Below are positions 34,168-43,810 of a DNA stretch of 64,000 nucleotides, piece by piece; the first letter of the stretch is position 1; every line of letters starts with the position of its first letter. A program made the translations under genes and the position numbers. The notes beneath the pieces are model-generated. The model was not told the origin of the DNA and did not search any database. It was given only the letters and a program-made list of their open reading frames with translations. Source of the DNA: Prolixibacter denitrificans (GTDB lineage Bacteria > Bacteroidota > Bacteroidia > Bacteroidales > Prolixibacteraceae); NCBI RefSeq assembly GCF_003014495.1, contig NZ_PYGC01000013.1:1-64000 (forward strand). The letters run 5' to 3'.

Positions 34168-35487
34168 ATGATGCCCTTACTGATTGTCCTGGCCGGCGTT
34201 ATATTACTCCTGCTGCTGATTACCGCATTCAAGCTCAATGCCTTTATTTCGTTTACGTTGGTTTGCCTTTTTGTTGGGTTGGCCATGGGCCTGCCGTTAA
34301 ATGCCATCATCGATGCCCTGAAAAAGGGAATGGGCGAAACGCTCGGCTTGCTGGTGTTGATTCTCGGATTTGGAGCCATGCTGGGTAAACTGGTGGCCGA
34401 CAGCGGTGCGGCACAGCGAATCACTCAAACATTGGTCGGAGCCTTTGGTTTGAAGCGAATCCACTGGGCCCTGATGTTAACCGGCTTTATTGTCGGTATC
34501 CCCATGTTCTATTCCGTCGGCTTTGTCATCCTCATACCCATCGCCTTCACCATTGCCGAGGCAACGGGGCTTCCTTTGCTCCTGGTCGGATTACCCATGC
34601 TGGCGTCCCTTTCAGTAACACATGGCTATCTGCCCCCACACCCCGCTCCAACAGCCATAGCAGCTATGTTTCATGCTGATATCGGCGATACCATGATGCT
34701 CGGTTTGCTCATTGCCATTCCGGCCATCATCATCGCCGGACCGATACTCTCTCCCCGCTTCAAAAAAATTAAGGCGAAACCATTAGCAGATTTCACCGGA
34801 CATGAAGTTTTGGACGAAAAGGATCTACCGTCGACGTTCATCAGCATTTTAACTGCTTTGATGCCCGTTATTTTGATCGCCTTTTCAGGGATAGCGAATC
34901 ACTTCATTCCAAAAGAAAGCGCCATTTATCCATACATTGAAGGGATTGGCAATCCGGTTCTGGCGATGTTACTCTCTGTACTTTTTGCTATCTGGTCATT
35001 GGGAATCCGTCGCGGAAAGCGTATTCCCGACATCATGGACCGGCTGGCACACGCTGTATCCAGTATTGCCATGATATTGCTGATTCTGGCAGGCGCCGGA
35101 GGTTTGAAAGAGGTTTTGGTCGCCAGTGGCATCAGCGAATATTTAGGAGAATTACTCAGACATTCGCAAATGTCTCCGTTGTTCCTTGCCTGGCTGATTG
35201 CCGCGGTCATTCGGGTGTCAGTCGGCTCAGCCACTGTAGCGGGAATGACCGCAGCCGGAATCGTTCTCCCGTTAGCATCGTTACCACACGTATCGCCCGA
35301 ATTAATGGTGCTGGCTATTGGATCGGGAAGTCTAATGCTGTCGCATGTGAACGATGGTGGCTTTTGGATGTTTAAAGAATACTTTAACCTTTCGGTGAAA
35401 GAAACCTTTATGACCTGGACCGTAATGGAAACAACCATTTCACTGGTCGGTCTGGCAGGTGTTTTTATCATCAATCATTTTATATAA
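34168..35487 (+). CDS. GntP family permease (gluconate / D-serine type)
   Basis: A 439-residue secondary transporter of the GntP family with about 12 membrane helices. Family marks: GAMLGKLVADSGAAQRI, the loop HGYLPPHPAPTAIA, and a C-terminal SGSLMLSHVNDGGFWMFKEYFNLS. Members take up gluconate, related sugar acids or, in the case of E. coli DsdX, D-serine with protons. First gene of a four-gene operon; the following RidA and D-serine dehydratase-like genes make a D-amino or hydroxy acid the likelier substrate. Confidence 0.9.
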   Translation: MMPLLIVLAGVILLLLLITAFKLNAFISFTLVCLFVGLAMGLPLNAIIDALKKGMGETLGLLVLILGFGAMLGKLVADSGAAQRITQTLVGAFGLKRIHWALMLTGFIVGIPMFYSVGFVILIPIAFTIAEATGLPLLLVGLPMLASLSVTHGYLPPHPAPTAIAAMFHADIGDTMMLGLLIAIPAIIIAGPILSPRFKKIKAKPLADFTGHEVLDEKDLPSTFISILTALMPVILIAFSGIANHFIPKESAIYPYIEGIGNPVLAMLLSVLFAIWSLGIRRGKRIPDIMDRLAHAVSSIAMILLILAGAGGLKEVLVASGISEYLGELLRHSQMSPLFLAWLIAAVIRVSVGSATVAGMTAAGIVLPLASLPHVSPELMVLAIGSGSLMLSHVNDGGFWMFKEYFNLSVKETFMTWTVMETTISLVGLAGVFIINHFI

Positions 35488-35498
35488 ACCAAACTAAG

Positions 35499-35969
35499 AT
35501 GAGCACAGTAGAAGAAAAAATTAAAGCACTGGGACTGGAATTACCACCCGCTCCTCCGTTAGGCGGCATCTATCGTCCGGTCGTTATTACCGGCAACCAC
35601 CTTTATGTTTCCGGACAAGGCCCGCTGAAAAGCGACAAGCAATTAATCAAAGGAAAAGTTGGACGCGATTTAACGGTGGAAGAAGGTCAAGTCGCTGCCC
35701 GTCAAGTGGGACTGGCCATGCTTGCCACCATCAAGGCGCAAATTGGCGATTTAGGCAAAATCAAACGCCTGATTAAAACGCTGGGAATGGTCAACTGCTA
35801 CCCGGAATTCGAGCAACATCCGCAAGTCATCAACGGTTTTAGCCAGTTTATGGTCGATGTTTTTGGCGAAGAAAATGGCAAAGGCGCCCGCAGTGCCGTT
35901 GGTATGTTTCTTCCCGGCAACATTGCTGTGGAGGTAGAATGTATTTTCGAACTACACGAAGAAAGTTGA
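35499..35969 (+). CDS. RidA family protein (YjgF/YER057c/UK114)
   Basis: A 156-residue RidA-superfamily protein (longer, atypical-subfamily form: VVITGNHLYVSGQGPL, ARQVGLAMLATIKAQIGDLGKIKRLIKTLGMVNC, GKGARSAVGMFLPGNIAVEVECIFEL). RidA enzymes hydrolyse reactive enamine/imine intermediates such as 2-aminoacrylate released by PLP-dependent serine/threonine dehydratases. The Arg in KGARSAVG corresponds to the catalytic Arg. It starts 12 bp after GntP and ends 2 bp before the PLP enzyme, so translation is probably coupled. Confidence 0.92.
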   Translation: MSTVEEKIKALGLELPPAPPLGGIYRPVVITGNHLYVSGQGPLKSDKQLIKGKVGRDLTVEEGQVAARQVGLAMLATIKAQIGDLGKIKRLIKTLGMVNCYPEFEQHPQVINGFSQFMVDVFGEENGKGARSAVGMFLPGNIAVEVECIFELHEES

Positions 35970-35970
35970 T

Positions 35971-37059
35971 ATGTGGTATTCCGTTACCAACGAATCATCG
36001 GTTTTTACGCCATCCGTATTGCTTTACCCCGACCGGATAGAAGAAAATATCCGGCGAATGATTGTGATGGCGGGTGATGTCAAACGGCTGCGTCCGCATG
36101 TGAAGACTCACAAAATTGCCGAGATTATTCAGCTGCAGGTGCAGATGGGAATCCGCAAATTCAAATGTGCGACGCTGTCGGAAGTAAAAATGGTGGCTGA
36201 AAACGGCGGCGAAGACATCTTGCTGGCTTATCCGCTGCTCGGTCCGGCAATTAACTGGTTTCTGGAATTCACCAACCGCTTCCCGAATATAACTTTTGCC
36301 GTCACCATCGACTCGCTCGCAGCAGCCCACATGCTCGATACCGCTGCTTCTCAGAAAGGTCAAACGGTTCGTGTTTTCATCGACCTGGACACCGGCATGC
36401 ACCGGACCGGAATCATTCCCGGTTTGGCCGAAATCATCGTCGATTTTATTCATGGTAGTAAAAATCTTCGTTTTGCAGGTTTTCACTTTTATGACGGCCA
36501 TGTTCATGAAATAGACTTAGCCAAACGGAAGGCTCATATCGACCGTGACTTCGAAAGCGTCGCTCATCTGGTGAAGAATATAAAAGAGAAAGGCATCGAC
36601 GTGGAAGAAATCGCCTGCGGAGGTACGCCCACATTTCCGATACATGTGCAATACCCCGAACGAACGCTGTGCCCGGGAACGCCTATTCTTTGGGACGCCG
36701 GCTACACCGAAACCATCCCCGACCTCGATTTTCTGCCAGCTGCCGTTATTGCCGGAAGGGTCATCAGTAAACCGCACGGCAATGTCTGCTTCGATTTAGG
36801 TTACAAGGCTTTTGCATCGGAAATGCCCCATCCGAGACTGCAATTTCTCGATTTTGAGCCCGGAGAAGTGGTCAATCATAGCGAAGAACACCTGGTAGTA
36901 GCTCCCGACCGGGAAGAGGATTTCGAAATCGGGGAGCTGGTCTACGCCCTACCGAAACACATCTGCCCCACGATGGCGCTCCACGAAAAAGTGTATGTGG
37001 TCACAAACCACCAGGTAACCGGAACCTGGGACGTAACCGCCCGAAAAAGAATTTACTAA
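35971..37059 (+). CDS. DSD1/D-threonine aldolase family PLP enzyme, probable D-serine dehydratase-like
   Basis: A 362-residue fold-type III PLP enzyme. RPHVKTHK (41-48) carries the PLP lysine; CGGTPTFPIH is the phosphate-binding region. Near the C-terminus PKHICPTM supplies an His-x-Cys pair: in eukaryotic-type D-serine dehydratase zinc is bound by His-x-Cys, while D-threonine aldolases have His-x-Asp. I therefore lean to D-serine or D-threonine dehydration, giving 2-aminoacrylate, the substrate of the RidA protein encoded just upstream. N-terminal barrel and C-terminal beta domain are of normal length. Confidence 0.85.
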   Translation: MWYSVTNESSVFTPSVLLYPDRIEENIRRMIVMAGDVKRLRPHVKTHKIAEIIQLQVQMGIRKFKCATLSEVKMVAENGGEDILLAYPLLGPAINWFLEFTNRFPNITFAVTIDSLAAAHMLDTAASQKGQTVRVFIDLDTGMHRTGIIPGLAEIIVDFIHGSKNLRFAGFHFYDGHVHEIDLAKRKAHIDRDFESVAHLVKNIKEKGIDVEEIACGGTPTFPIHVQYPERTLCPGTPILWDAGYTETIPDLDFLPAAVIAGRVISKPHGNVCFDLGYKAFASEMPHPRLQFLDFEPGEVVNHSEEHLVVAPDREEDFEIGELVYALPKHICPTMALHEKVYVVTNHQVTGTWDVTARKRIY

Positions 37060-37074
37060 ACAGCTAATAAACAA

Positions 37075-38154
37075 ATGGAAAACGACAAAATATTGTGCTT
37101 CGACGCTCATCTGGACATCTCGATGAACGCCATGGAATGGAACCGCGACCAGCGATGGACGGTTGAACAAATCCGCGAAAGCGAAAAAGGCATGACCGAC
37201 AAACCCGATCGCGGCCGAAACACCGTTTCATTTCCGGCCTTACGGGAAGGAAATGTTGGGCTGGTGGTCGCTACTCAGATTTCAAGAGTCGTGAAGCCGG
37301 GAAGTCCCATTCCGGGCTGGTATTCACAGGAACAGGCCTGGGCACAAACACAGGGCCAGTTGCAATGGTACCGCACCATGGAAGAAGCCGGCGAAATGAA
37401 GCAGATTGTAGACAGTCAAACATTGAATGAAAGTTTGGCATTGTGGGAAAACCCTGATGAGAAAACCCCCATTTGCTATATGCTTAGCCTGGAAGGTGCT
37501 GACTCTATTATTTCCATGAATCACCTGGAAAGAGCTTATAGCTATGGCTTACGGGCCATTGGTCCGGCACATTATGGCCCGGGAGTTTATGCCAACGGAA
37601 CCGATTCTTCCGGCAAGCTAAACGCAAAAGGTATCGAATTGCTGAAGACCATGGAAGAGCTGGACATGATTCTGGACATGACTCACCTGAACGATGACGC
37701 TTTCTGGCATGCATTGGATATATACCACGGAAGCATTTGGGCCAGTCACAACAATTGTCGTCATTTTGTCGATCATAACCGCCAGTTCAGCGATGAAATG
37801 ATTCGGGAATTGGTCAACCGGAATGCTGTCATCGGAGTAGCACTCGATGCCTGGATGATGGTACCTGACTGGATTCGCGGTGTTTCCACGCCAAAAGACC
37901 GGAATGTAACGCTGGACATCATGGTCGATAACATCGATCACATCTGTCAACTGGCCGGCGATTCGCGGCACGTAGGCGTAGGCAGTGATCTGGACGGAGC
38001 TTTTGGTAATGAGCAGTGTCCGTACGACCTGGATACGATTGCAGATATCCGGAAGTTACCGGCATTGTTACAAAAGAGAGGCTATAACAACAGTGATATC
38101 CAAAATATTATGCACGGAAACTTCATTCGGTTTCTGCAATCGTTTTTTGAATAG
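37075..38154 (+). CDS. Membrane dipeptidase (peptidase M19) family protein
   Basis: A 359-residue M19 renal dipeptidase-like zinc enzyme. Metal site stretches: FDAHLDISMN (HxD), Glu in LSLEGADSI, His in WASHNNCRHFVDHNRQ, and GVGSDLDGAFG near the end. No signal peptide, so cytoplasmic. M19 enzymes accept dipeptides with a D-residue at the C-terminal side, which fits the operon: it could release D-amino acids for the preceding PLP enzyme. Starts 15 bp after that gene. Confidence 0.92.
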   Translation: MENDKILCFDAHLDISMNAMEWNRDQRWTVEQIRESEKGMTDKPDRGRNTVSFPALREGNVGLVVATQISRVVKPGSPIPGWYSQEQAWAQTQGQLQWYRTMEEAGEMKQIVDSQTLNESLALWENPDEKTPICYMLSLEGADSIISMNHLERAYSYGLRAIGPAHYGPGVYANGTDSSGKLNAKGIELLKTMEELDMILDMTHLNDDAFWHALDIYHGSIWASHNNCRHFVDHNRQFSDEMIRELVNRNAVIGVALDAWMMVPDWIRGVSTPKDRNVTLDIMVDNIDHICQLAGDSRHVGVGSDLDGAFGNEQCPYDLDTIADIRKLPALLQKRGYNNSDIQNIMHGNFIRFLQSFFE

Positions 38155-38468
38155 GCGTAAAAAAAAAATGACTGATTTGATTACTGTTTTCAGGAATAGA
38201 ATACTGAAACAAGCCGGATAGTGCGTATTTGTAATGGAAATCTGACCTCCGAAAATAGCTTATGAAATGCTGATTTCATGAATTAGACTAACCAACTTGT
38301 AGAGCAATATCATTCCTTATGTTCATTTTGAGCGATGCGCAATAAATAAGGCTATACTACGGTTATTAAATTACAGATGAGTAAATCTGAACCATGGTAT
38401 ACTAAACGAACATCAAAGAAACCTGAATACAAAAGCCGACTTTAAACCGCTACTCCTATTATACATAC
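38155..38468. other. Intergenic region without recognised content
   Basis: A 314-bp gap between the dipeptidase gene and the PAS kinase. AT-rich toward the kinase. I see no gene, strong hairpin or repeat. Confidence 0.5.
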
Positions 38469-39614
38469 ATGAACAACAAACCTTCATACATAGAATTAGA
38501 GAAGCAAAACGAAGAACTCAATAAAACGAGTAATAAACGACTGGAACAACTACTCAAAAATTCGTTCGACATGATCGTGCTGTTAGATTCGAATGGCATT
38601 CAGCATTATGTAAGTGAATCCTGTGAGAAAATTCTGGGTTATCGTCCTGACGAACTGATACGGATACCGGTTATTGAGCAATTGATTCATCCCGAAGATC
38701 AGGAAAAAGTATCTCTTGCCTTTCAGGATATTGTAAAAAATTCGATCAATGGAGGGACGCAGTACAGACACCGTCATAAAAACGGAGGCTGGGTTTATCT
38801 TGAGGCTGTAGGTTCCAACCAAATTGATAATCCACTAATTCAATCTGTCATTCTGAATGTTCGTGATATTACGGAACGCAAGAATGCAGAAGCTGCGCTG
38901 ATTGAGAGCAAAGCCCGTTTAAGCGAACTCAATGCCACCAAGGATCGTTTTTTCTCTATCATTGCTCACGACCTGAAGAGTCCGTTCAATAGCATTTTCG
39001 GGTTCTGCGAACTTCTGGTCGAACAATTGGCCAGGAAAGACTACCAGGGAGTTGAAAAATTCGCCGCTATCATCAATCGTTCCTCGAAGCAGGCTATGGA
39101 TTTATTGACAAATTTGTTGGAATGGGCACGTGCACAAACAGGCAAAATTGAATTTAATCCGGAATACATCGAACTGGTTACCTTAGTTAATGATGTCGCT
39201 GAATTATTTGACGATTCAGCGCAGCAAAAATCTATCACCATTCTCAAAGACTTACCTCACAACATTCCTGTTTTTGCAGATAAATATATGGTTGATACAA
39301 TTTTGCGGAACCTGATAGCAAATGGAATTAAATTCACTCATCCAAGAGGAAAAATACGCATCCATACCGAACAGAATGAGAATCAATTAACGGTATCAGT
39401 TGCCGATAATGGTATTGGGATTGAAAAAGAAGCCATCGATAAACTGTTCCAGATTGAATACAGTTATTCAACAACTGGTACAGCCAGAGAATCCGGAACC
39501 GGGCTCGGATTATTACTTTGCAAGGAATTTATTGAGATGCATGGAGGTAAGATATGGGTGGAATCTAAACCAGGAAAAGGCAGCACATTTCGTTTCACGC
39601 TACCAGCTATTTAA
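38469..39614 (+). CDS. PAS-domain sensor histidine kinase
   Basis: A 381-residue cytoplasmic kinase: short coiled coil, PAS (about 20-135; ILNVRDITERKNAEAAL), HisKA (FFSIIAHDLKSPFNSIFG), HATPase (NLIANGIKFTHPRGK, DNGIGI, ESGTGLGLLLCKEF). It lacks a receiver and has no partner regulator next to it, so it is an orphan. It closely resembles the kinase half of the gene at 22606-24255, suggesting paralogues. Confidence 0.9.
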   Translation: MNNKPSYIELEKQNEELNKTSNKRLEQLLKNSFDMIVLLDSNGIQHYVSESCEKILGYRPDELIRIPVIEQLIHPEDQEKVSLAFQDIVKNSINGGTQYRHRHKNGGWVYLEAVGSNQIDNPLIQSVILNVRDITERKNAEAALIESKARLSELNATKDRFFSIIAHDLKSPFNSIFGFCELLVEQLARKDYQGVEKFAAIINRSSKQAMDLLTNLLEWARAQTGKIEFNPEYIELVTLVNDVAELFDDSAQQKSITILKDLPHNIPVFADKYMVDTILRNLIANGIKFTHPRGKIRIHTEQNENQLTVSVADNGIGIEKEAIDKLFQIEYSYSTTGTARESGTGLGLLLCKEFIEMHGGKIWVESKPGKGSTFRFTLPAI

Positions 39615-39693
39615 TAAGCTGTCTATCTGAATGTTTAAAACATTACAATCGAAAGTTGAATACAAAATAGCGGTTTGGTTTCTCGTTTACGAA

Positions 39694-39726
39694 AAAAGCT
39701 CCTCTGTTCAATACAAAGGAGCTTTT
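39694..39726. terminator. Bidirectional terminator between convergent genes
   Basis: Ten-bp stem AAAAGCTCCT(39694-39703)/AGGAGCTTTT(39717-39726), flanked by A and T runs, between the PAS kinase (+) and the aldo/keto reductase (-). Confidence 0.85.
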
Positions 39727-39747
39727 CTATTTTTTCACTTTTGGGTC

Positions 39748-40737
39748 TTAGAACATCGGCAACACCGGCTTGGTGCCCATGATTTCGTCAATCCGGTCTT
39801 TTACTTCCGGCGTGAGTTTTGGATACACCTCCAGTGCTTTCAGGTTCTCTTCCAGCTGCTCTTTCCGGGTCGCACCCAAAATAGCAGTCGTCACATTCGG
39901 ATTACTAATCGTCCAGGCAATTGACAAAGTCGCCAGTGATGTTCCCAGCTCATCAGCCACATTCTGCAGGTTACGAACCCGTTCAATTTTATCGTCGTTC
40001 AGGATGTTGTTTTTCAGCCATTCCATTTTTTTGTCATCCAGGCGGGAGCCTTCCGGGATACCGTCGTTGTATTTTCCCGTAAGGAGACCCGAAGCCAGCG
40101 GACTCCAGATAGTGGTTCCCAAACCGACATCTTTGAAAATCGTCAGGTAATCTTTTTCCAGTTTGGTACGCTCGAAGAGGTTGTACTGTGGCTGCTCCAT
40201 GGTCGGGCCAATCAATCGGTACTTTTCAGCGACCATAAACGCCTCCATAATTTCGGCAGCGCTCCATTCCGACGTTCCCCAGTAGAGAATTTTTCCCTGC
40301 TGAATCAGGTGATTCATCGTCCAAACGACTTCTTCTATCGGTGTTTCCTTATCGGGACGGTGGCAGAAATACAAATCGAGATAATCGGTTTGCAAACGCT
40401 GCAATGCTTCGTTACAGGCTTCTACCAGGTGCTTACGCGACAGTCCACGTTGCGTCGGTTTGTTGTCTTCGCCATGAATACCGAAAAATACCTTGCTGGA
40501 CACCACATACGAAGTACGGTCCCACTGTTTCTTCTTCAGGACACGTCCCATCATTTTTTCACTTTCACCCATAGCATAGGCTTCCGCGTTATCGAAAAAG
40601 TTGATACCGCGGTCATAAGCCAGTCCCATCAGCATATCGGCTTTGCTGTCATCGATTTGCTGATGAAAGGTCACCCAGCTACCCAGCGATAGCGTACTCA
40701 GTTTTAATCCGGATTTTCCGAGTCTTCTATATTCCAT
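39748..40737 (-). CDS. Aldo/keto reductase, Kv-beta-like family
   Basis: A 329-residue NADPH-dependent TIM-barrel oxidoreductase: MEYRRLGKSGLKLSTLSLGSW, catalytic Asp/Tyr in FFDNAEAYAMGESE, Lys in VVSSKVF, His in YFCHRPD. The closing AILGATRKEQLEENLKALEV is typical. Close to the YghZ/Kv-beta group that reduces carbonyl compounds such as methylglyoxal. Monocistronic. Confidence 0.92.
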   Translation of the reverse strand: MEYRRLGKSGLKLSTLSLGSWVTFHQQIDDSKADMLMGLAYDRGINFFDNAEAYAMGESEKMMGRVLKKKQWDRTSYVVSSKVFFGIHGEDNKPTQRGLSRKHLVEACNEALQRLQTDYLDLYFCHRPDKETPIEEVVWTMNHLIQQGKILYWGTSEWSAAEIMEAFMVAEKYRLIGPTMEQPQYNLFERTKLEKDYLTIFKDVGLGTTIWSPLASGLLTGKYNDGIPEGSRLDDKKMEWLKNNILNDDKIERVRNLQNVADELGTSLATLSIAWTISNPNVTTAILGATRKEQLEENLKALEVYPKLTPEVKDRIDEIMGTKPVLPMF

Positions 40738-40843
40738 TGTTTTTATATTTTGATTTTATAAGGTTTCGAATGAAACTCCTACCGGGAAAAACAAAATGAA
40801 GAAAGGAAAGGTTCAGAAGGGTTACAGAAATGCCAATGTAAGA

Positions 40844-40880
40844 AAAGCTCTCTACCGGATACATTCCAACAGGGAGCTTT
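40844..40880 (-). terminator. Probable terminator of the gene at 40910-41605
   Basis: AAAGCTCTC(40844-40852)/GGGAGCTTT(40872-40880), one G-U pair; on the minus strand the stem ends in TTTTC, a weak U tract. Confidence 0.5.
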
Positions 40881-40909
40881 CACTAAATATTTCGACATTA
40901 TGTCTTCTC

Positions 40910-41605
40910 TTATAAAACTTTCGGCAAATTATTCATAAAATACTCCGTATCCTTCACATCGTACTCTTCCGGCGCCTTTTTCCAATCCATGTCAATGCGG
41001 ACAACCGGAGAAGACAACAACGCACCAATCTCATTCTTCGTCAATGTTACTGAGCCATTGTAATAGGAAATGTTGTAGTTGTCAAAGAAGTGGTCTTTAA
41101 AACCCGGGTTGTATTGAAATTTCAACTCCTGACCACTCGCCAACACAAATGTTACGTCTTTCACATCTCTCATGAAACCGAAGTACCGATTGGCATCTCC
41201 AACTGCTGCAGCCCATTCCAGTCGAATCGATATCACTCCTTTTTCGTTGACACACTCAGCACTACAACGCATCCGTCCTTTTTCTTCGCCAAAGAAACGG
41301 GCCAGTCGCGGACTGGAAACATCGATGATTTGCACCTTCAATGTCGAGTCGACCCGGCTCGAATCAATCTTCATGGACCAGGAAGCCTGTTTAGCTGCTG
41401 GTGCCGGAGCAACCGCAGCCTGCTGTGGCTGAGGATTGGGATTCGGAAGTGTATCTATAATCGTTTGTCCTTCGTCGTATTTCCAGGTTCCGTTGGGAAA
41501 CAACAAAACCTTATTACCGGCTGCGGTAGTCGCCCTGATTTGAGCCGAAACCTTACCACCAACCAATAGCATCAACAGAAAAGCAATAGCGTAAAATATT
41601 CTCAT
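40910..41605 (-). CDS. Exported protein of unknown function
   Basis: A 231-residue protein with signal peptide (MRIFYAIAFLLMLLVGGKVSA), a short N-terminal unit (RATTAAGNKVLLFPNGTWKYDEGQ) of a type seen in many secreted Bacteroidota proteins, a Pro/Ala/Gln-rich linker (about 50-75) and a C-terminal beta domain. No catalytic motif. Start set by the signal peptide; the frame extends nine codons upstream to a TTG. Confidence 0.75.
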   Translation of the reverse strand: MRIFYAIAFLLMLLVGGKVSAQIRATTAAGNKVLLFPNGTWKYDEGQTIIDTLPNPNPQPQQAAVAPAPAAKQASWSMKIDSSRVDSTLKVQIIDVSSPRLARFFGEEKGRMRCSAECVNEKGVISIRLEWAAAVGDANRYFGFMRDVKDVTFVLASGQELKFQYNPGFKDHFFDNYNISYYNGSVTLTKNEIGALLSSPVVRIDMDWKKAPEEYDVKDTEYFMNNLPKVL

Positions 41606-41665
41606 GGCAATGAATTTCCGTCTAAAATACAAACTTTATCCGCTCATTCGTCCGGAAAACGCAGA

Positions 41666-42904
41666 TTACTTACCTGCCAAATGTGCTTTTAAATCTTCCA
41701 CAAACGGCAGCAAATGATCGACGGTAACATGTTCCATTACCACAATTTTGAACCAGTTCGGCGCGTGGTGACTATCGGGAACCAGACCATATTTTTCCAC
41801 CAATTCAAACGGAATACTGGCGGCCCGCATGGTCACCAGGTTCGATGACGGATTTCTGTAAAAAGGCACATTCAGTTCTTCCAACTGATTACAGAGCCAT
41901 TCGGTGCGGTAATTCAGAATGTGAATCTTTTCAAACCAACCATGAGGACCGTAAGTTTGCAGAATCATCCAAACAGCAATAGCATTGGCACCGGAACGGC
42001 TTCCGATAATGGTAGCATCCATTCCCTGGACATACTGTGCTTCCTCAGTTGTCGCATATTTCATCCAGCCTTTCCTGATAAGAAAAACACCGGTACCGAA
42101 AGGCGCTTGCACCATCTTGTGTGCATCCAGCGTGAATGAGGTAATCTCCGGATTCCGGAAAGTCAAATCTTCATCAGCTGTACTGAACGGATAAACGAAC
42201 CCGCCGTATGCACCATCGATGTGAACCTTGTATTCAACGCCGGCCTTTTTCAGCGAATTGACATACGTATCGATTTTATCGACCGAACCAAACATGGTGG
42301 TCATCATATTCGAAACCACAATAAAATAGCCGATTCCGTCAGCTTTCGCCTCCTCCAGCTTTTGGTCCAGCACTTCGGGTTGGATTTCACGGGTGGTATC
42401 ATCGACCGGAACGGAAATCACGGGCAAATTCATGATATTGCCAGCTTTGGGCATCGAATAGTGTGAATCGGCCGAGCAGAGAATGGCAATCTCACTGTTC
42501 CTCGCTCCTTTTTCGCGTAAGAAAAAATTGCGGTAAATCCAGATGGCCTGCATGTTCGCTTCCGTTCCTCCGGAAGCAATGTAACCATCCTGTGCATCCG
42601 GCTCTCCTTTCAGAATATCTTCGGCTACCAGCGCAACTAATTCGCGCTCGATCTGCTGTGTTCCGGCAAAAAACTGTTCCGAATCGCCCAATGTATGACA
42701 ACCAATATGGTTCGGGTTATGCACCATAGCCGACAGAAACGGCGCATCTTTCAGGTAAGTGGCATCCTGGTTAAACACATTCTCATCGAGGTGCGAAGCC
42801 GGAATTCCCAGCGTAGTTCGCTCTTTATAATTGACATTCCGGTTCAGTGCGCCAAATACGCGCTCCCTAATCTCATTTCCGGTTAGCTTTTTCCAATATC
42901 GCAT
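41666..42904 (-). CDS. PLP-dependent group II amino acid decarboxylase-like protein
   Basis: A 412-residue fold-type I PLP enzyme. His stacking with PLP in SADSHYSMPKAG, Asp in VHIDGAYGGFVYP, and the PLP lysine in LDAHKMVQAPFGTGVFL. Early marker GYIASGGTEANMQAIWIYRN. The group includes glutamate, tyrosine, aspartate and histidine decarboxylases; substrate cannot be told. The enzyme is shorter than most eukaryotic members, similar to MfnA-like and other bacterial forms. It stands alone. Confidence 0.88.
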   Translation of the reverse strand: MRYWKKLTGNEIRERVFGALNRNVNYKERTTLGIPASHLDENVFNQDATYLKDAPFLSAMVHNPNHIGCHTLGDSEQFFAGTQQIERELVALVAEDILKGEPDAQDGYIASGGTEANMQAIWIYRNFFLREKGARNSEIAILCSADSHYSMPKAGNIMNLPVISVPVDDTTREIQPEVLDQKLEEAKADGIGYFIVVSNMMTTMFGSVDKIDTYVNSLKKAGVEYKVHIDGAYGGFVYPFSTADEDLTFRNPEITSFTLDAHKMVQAPFGTGVFLIRKGWMKYATTEEAQYVQGMDATIIGSRSGANAIAVWMILQTYGPHGWFEKIHILNYRTEWLCNQLEELNVPFYRNPSSNLVTMRAASIPFELVEKYGLVPDSHHAPNWFKIVVMEHVTVDHLLPFVEDLKAHLAGK

Positions 42905-42990
42905 AGTCCAATTTTTATCCGGAACAAAGATAAAGAAGCAAACAACGAAGGGATGTGATGGATGTCAGAAAAACGGATGATTGCTCAATT

Positions 42991-43728
42991 CTACCGGTCT
43001 TCGCTGTAAACTGCTTCCCGTTTTTCCTGTCGCTTGTAGTGATTATTCGCCAGGTACGAGCGGTAAAAATTGAAGATTCCGCCCGTTAAAAAGAAAATGC
43101 TGCCGGCAATATATTCCCAGGCCATGTAACTGTAAAGCTTCTGCTGAAAAGCGGTTTGCTTGTGGCTCCAGAGATAGGGAACCGAAGCCAGCAAGAAGAT
43201 AACAGACCCGATGGTGAAACAGATGGCAGTGGCATTCATTAATTGAAGCGTAAACATTGATCCGGCCTGAATAATCTGGATGACATTAATGAAAGCCCCA
43301 ACCAGGAAAAGCAGGCTTCCCCAGATAAAACACCAGCTTCCGGCCACTACGAAGTCAATTTGAGACAGGAAAAACAAACTACCGATAATAAACAGTACCG
43401 TTCCGGAAACATAAACACCGGCAGCAAACAATTCCAACCGTTCCCAAAACGAAGCGTTCTCGCGGCTTCGCAGGTAAGCGGAAGCTTCGAACAAATCGTG
43501 AACCGTTACAATGAGGTAAATCAGCGAGCCACCAAAGAAGATCCACGCGCCGGTATCGGCATAGTGCGCGTACTTCGGCAGGAAGAAAATGCTGCCCAGA
43601 ACAAAGGTGAGTCCGCCCAGCAAATACAAAACCGAGTTGACCGACTCCCAGCTAAAGTGCCTCGAGCCGGCAGGTTCATCAATAAAAAGGTTGTGTTGTC
43701 GGGGACGATTGGTAAACAGATGCGGCAT
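42991..43728 (-). CDS. YrhK-like multi-unit membrane protein
   Basis: About 245 residues with four repeats of a two-helix unit of the YrhK type: LYLLGGLTFVLGSIFFLP, VYVSGTVLFIIGSLFFLS, ATAICFTIGSVIFLLAS and WEYIAGSIFFLTGGIFNFYRS, each with the G-S-x-F-F/L pattern. Function unknown. The frame is open 18 codons upstream (43782); I prefer MPHLFTNRPRQHN because AAGGG precedes it. Confidence 0.8.
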   Translation of the reverse strand: MPHLFTNRPRQHNLFIDEPAGSRHFSWESVNSVLYLLGGLTFVLGSIFFLPKYAHYADTGAWIFFGGSLIYLIVTVHDLFEASAYLRSRENASFWERLELFAAGVYVSGTVLFIIGSLFFLSQIDFVVAGSWCFIWGSLLFLVGAFINVIQIIQAGSMFTLQLMNATAICFTIGSVIFLLASVPYLWSHKQTAFQQKLYSYMAWEYIAGSIFFLTGGIFNFYRSYLANNHYKRQEKREAVYSEDR

Positions 43729-43810
43729 ACCCTTGGCTGATTTTCTATTTTCTGGTCTGCCAAAGTAATGAAATGCGAACAATTCGCCGAAAGAAAACTC
43801 GATTGATGAG

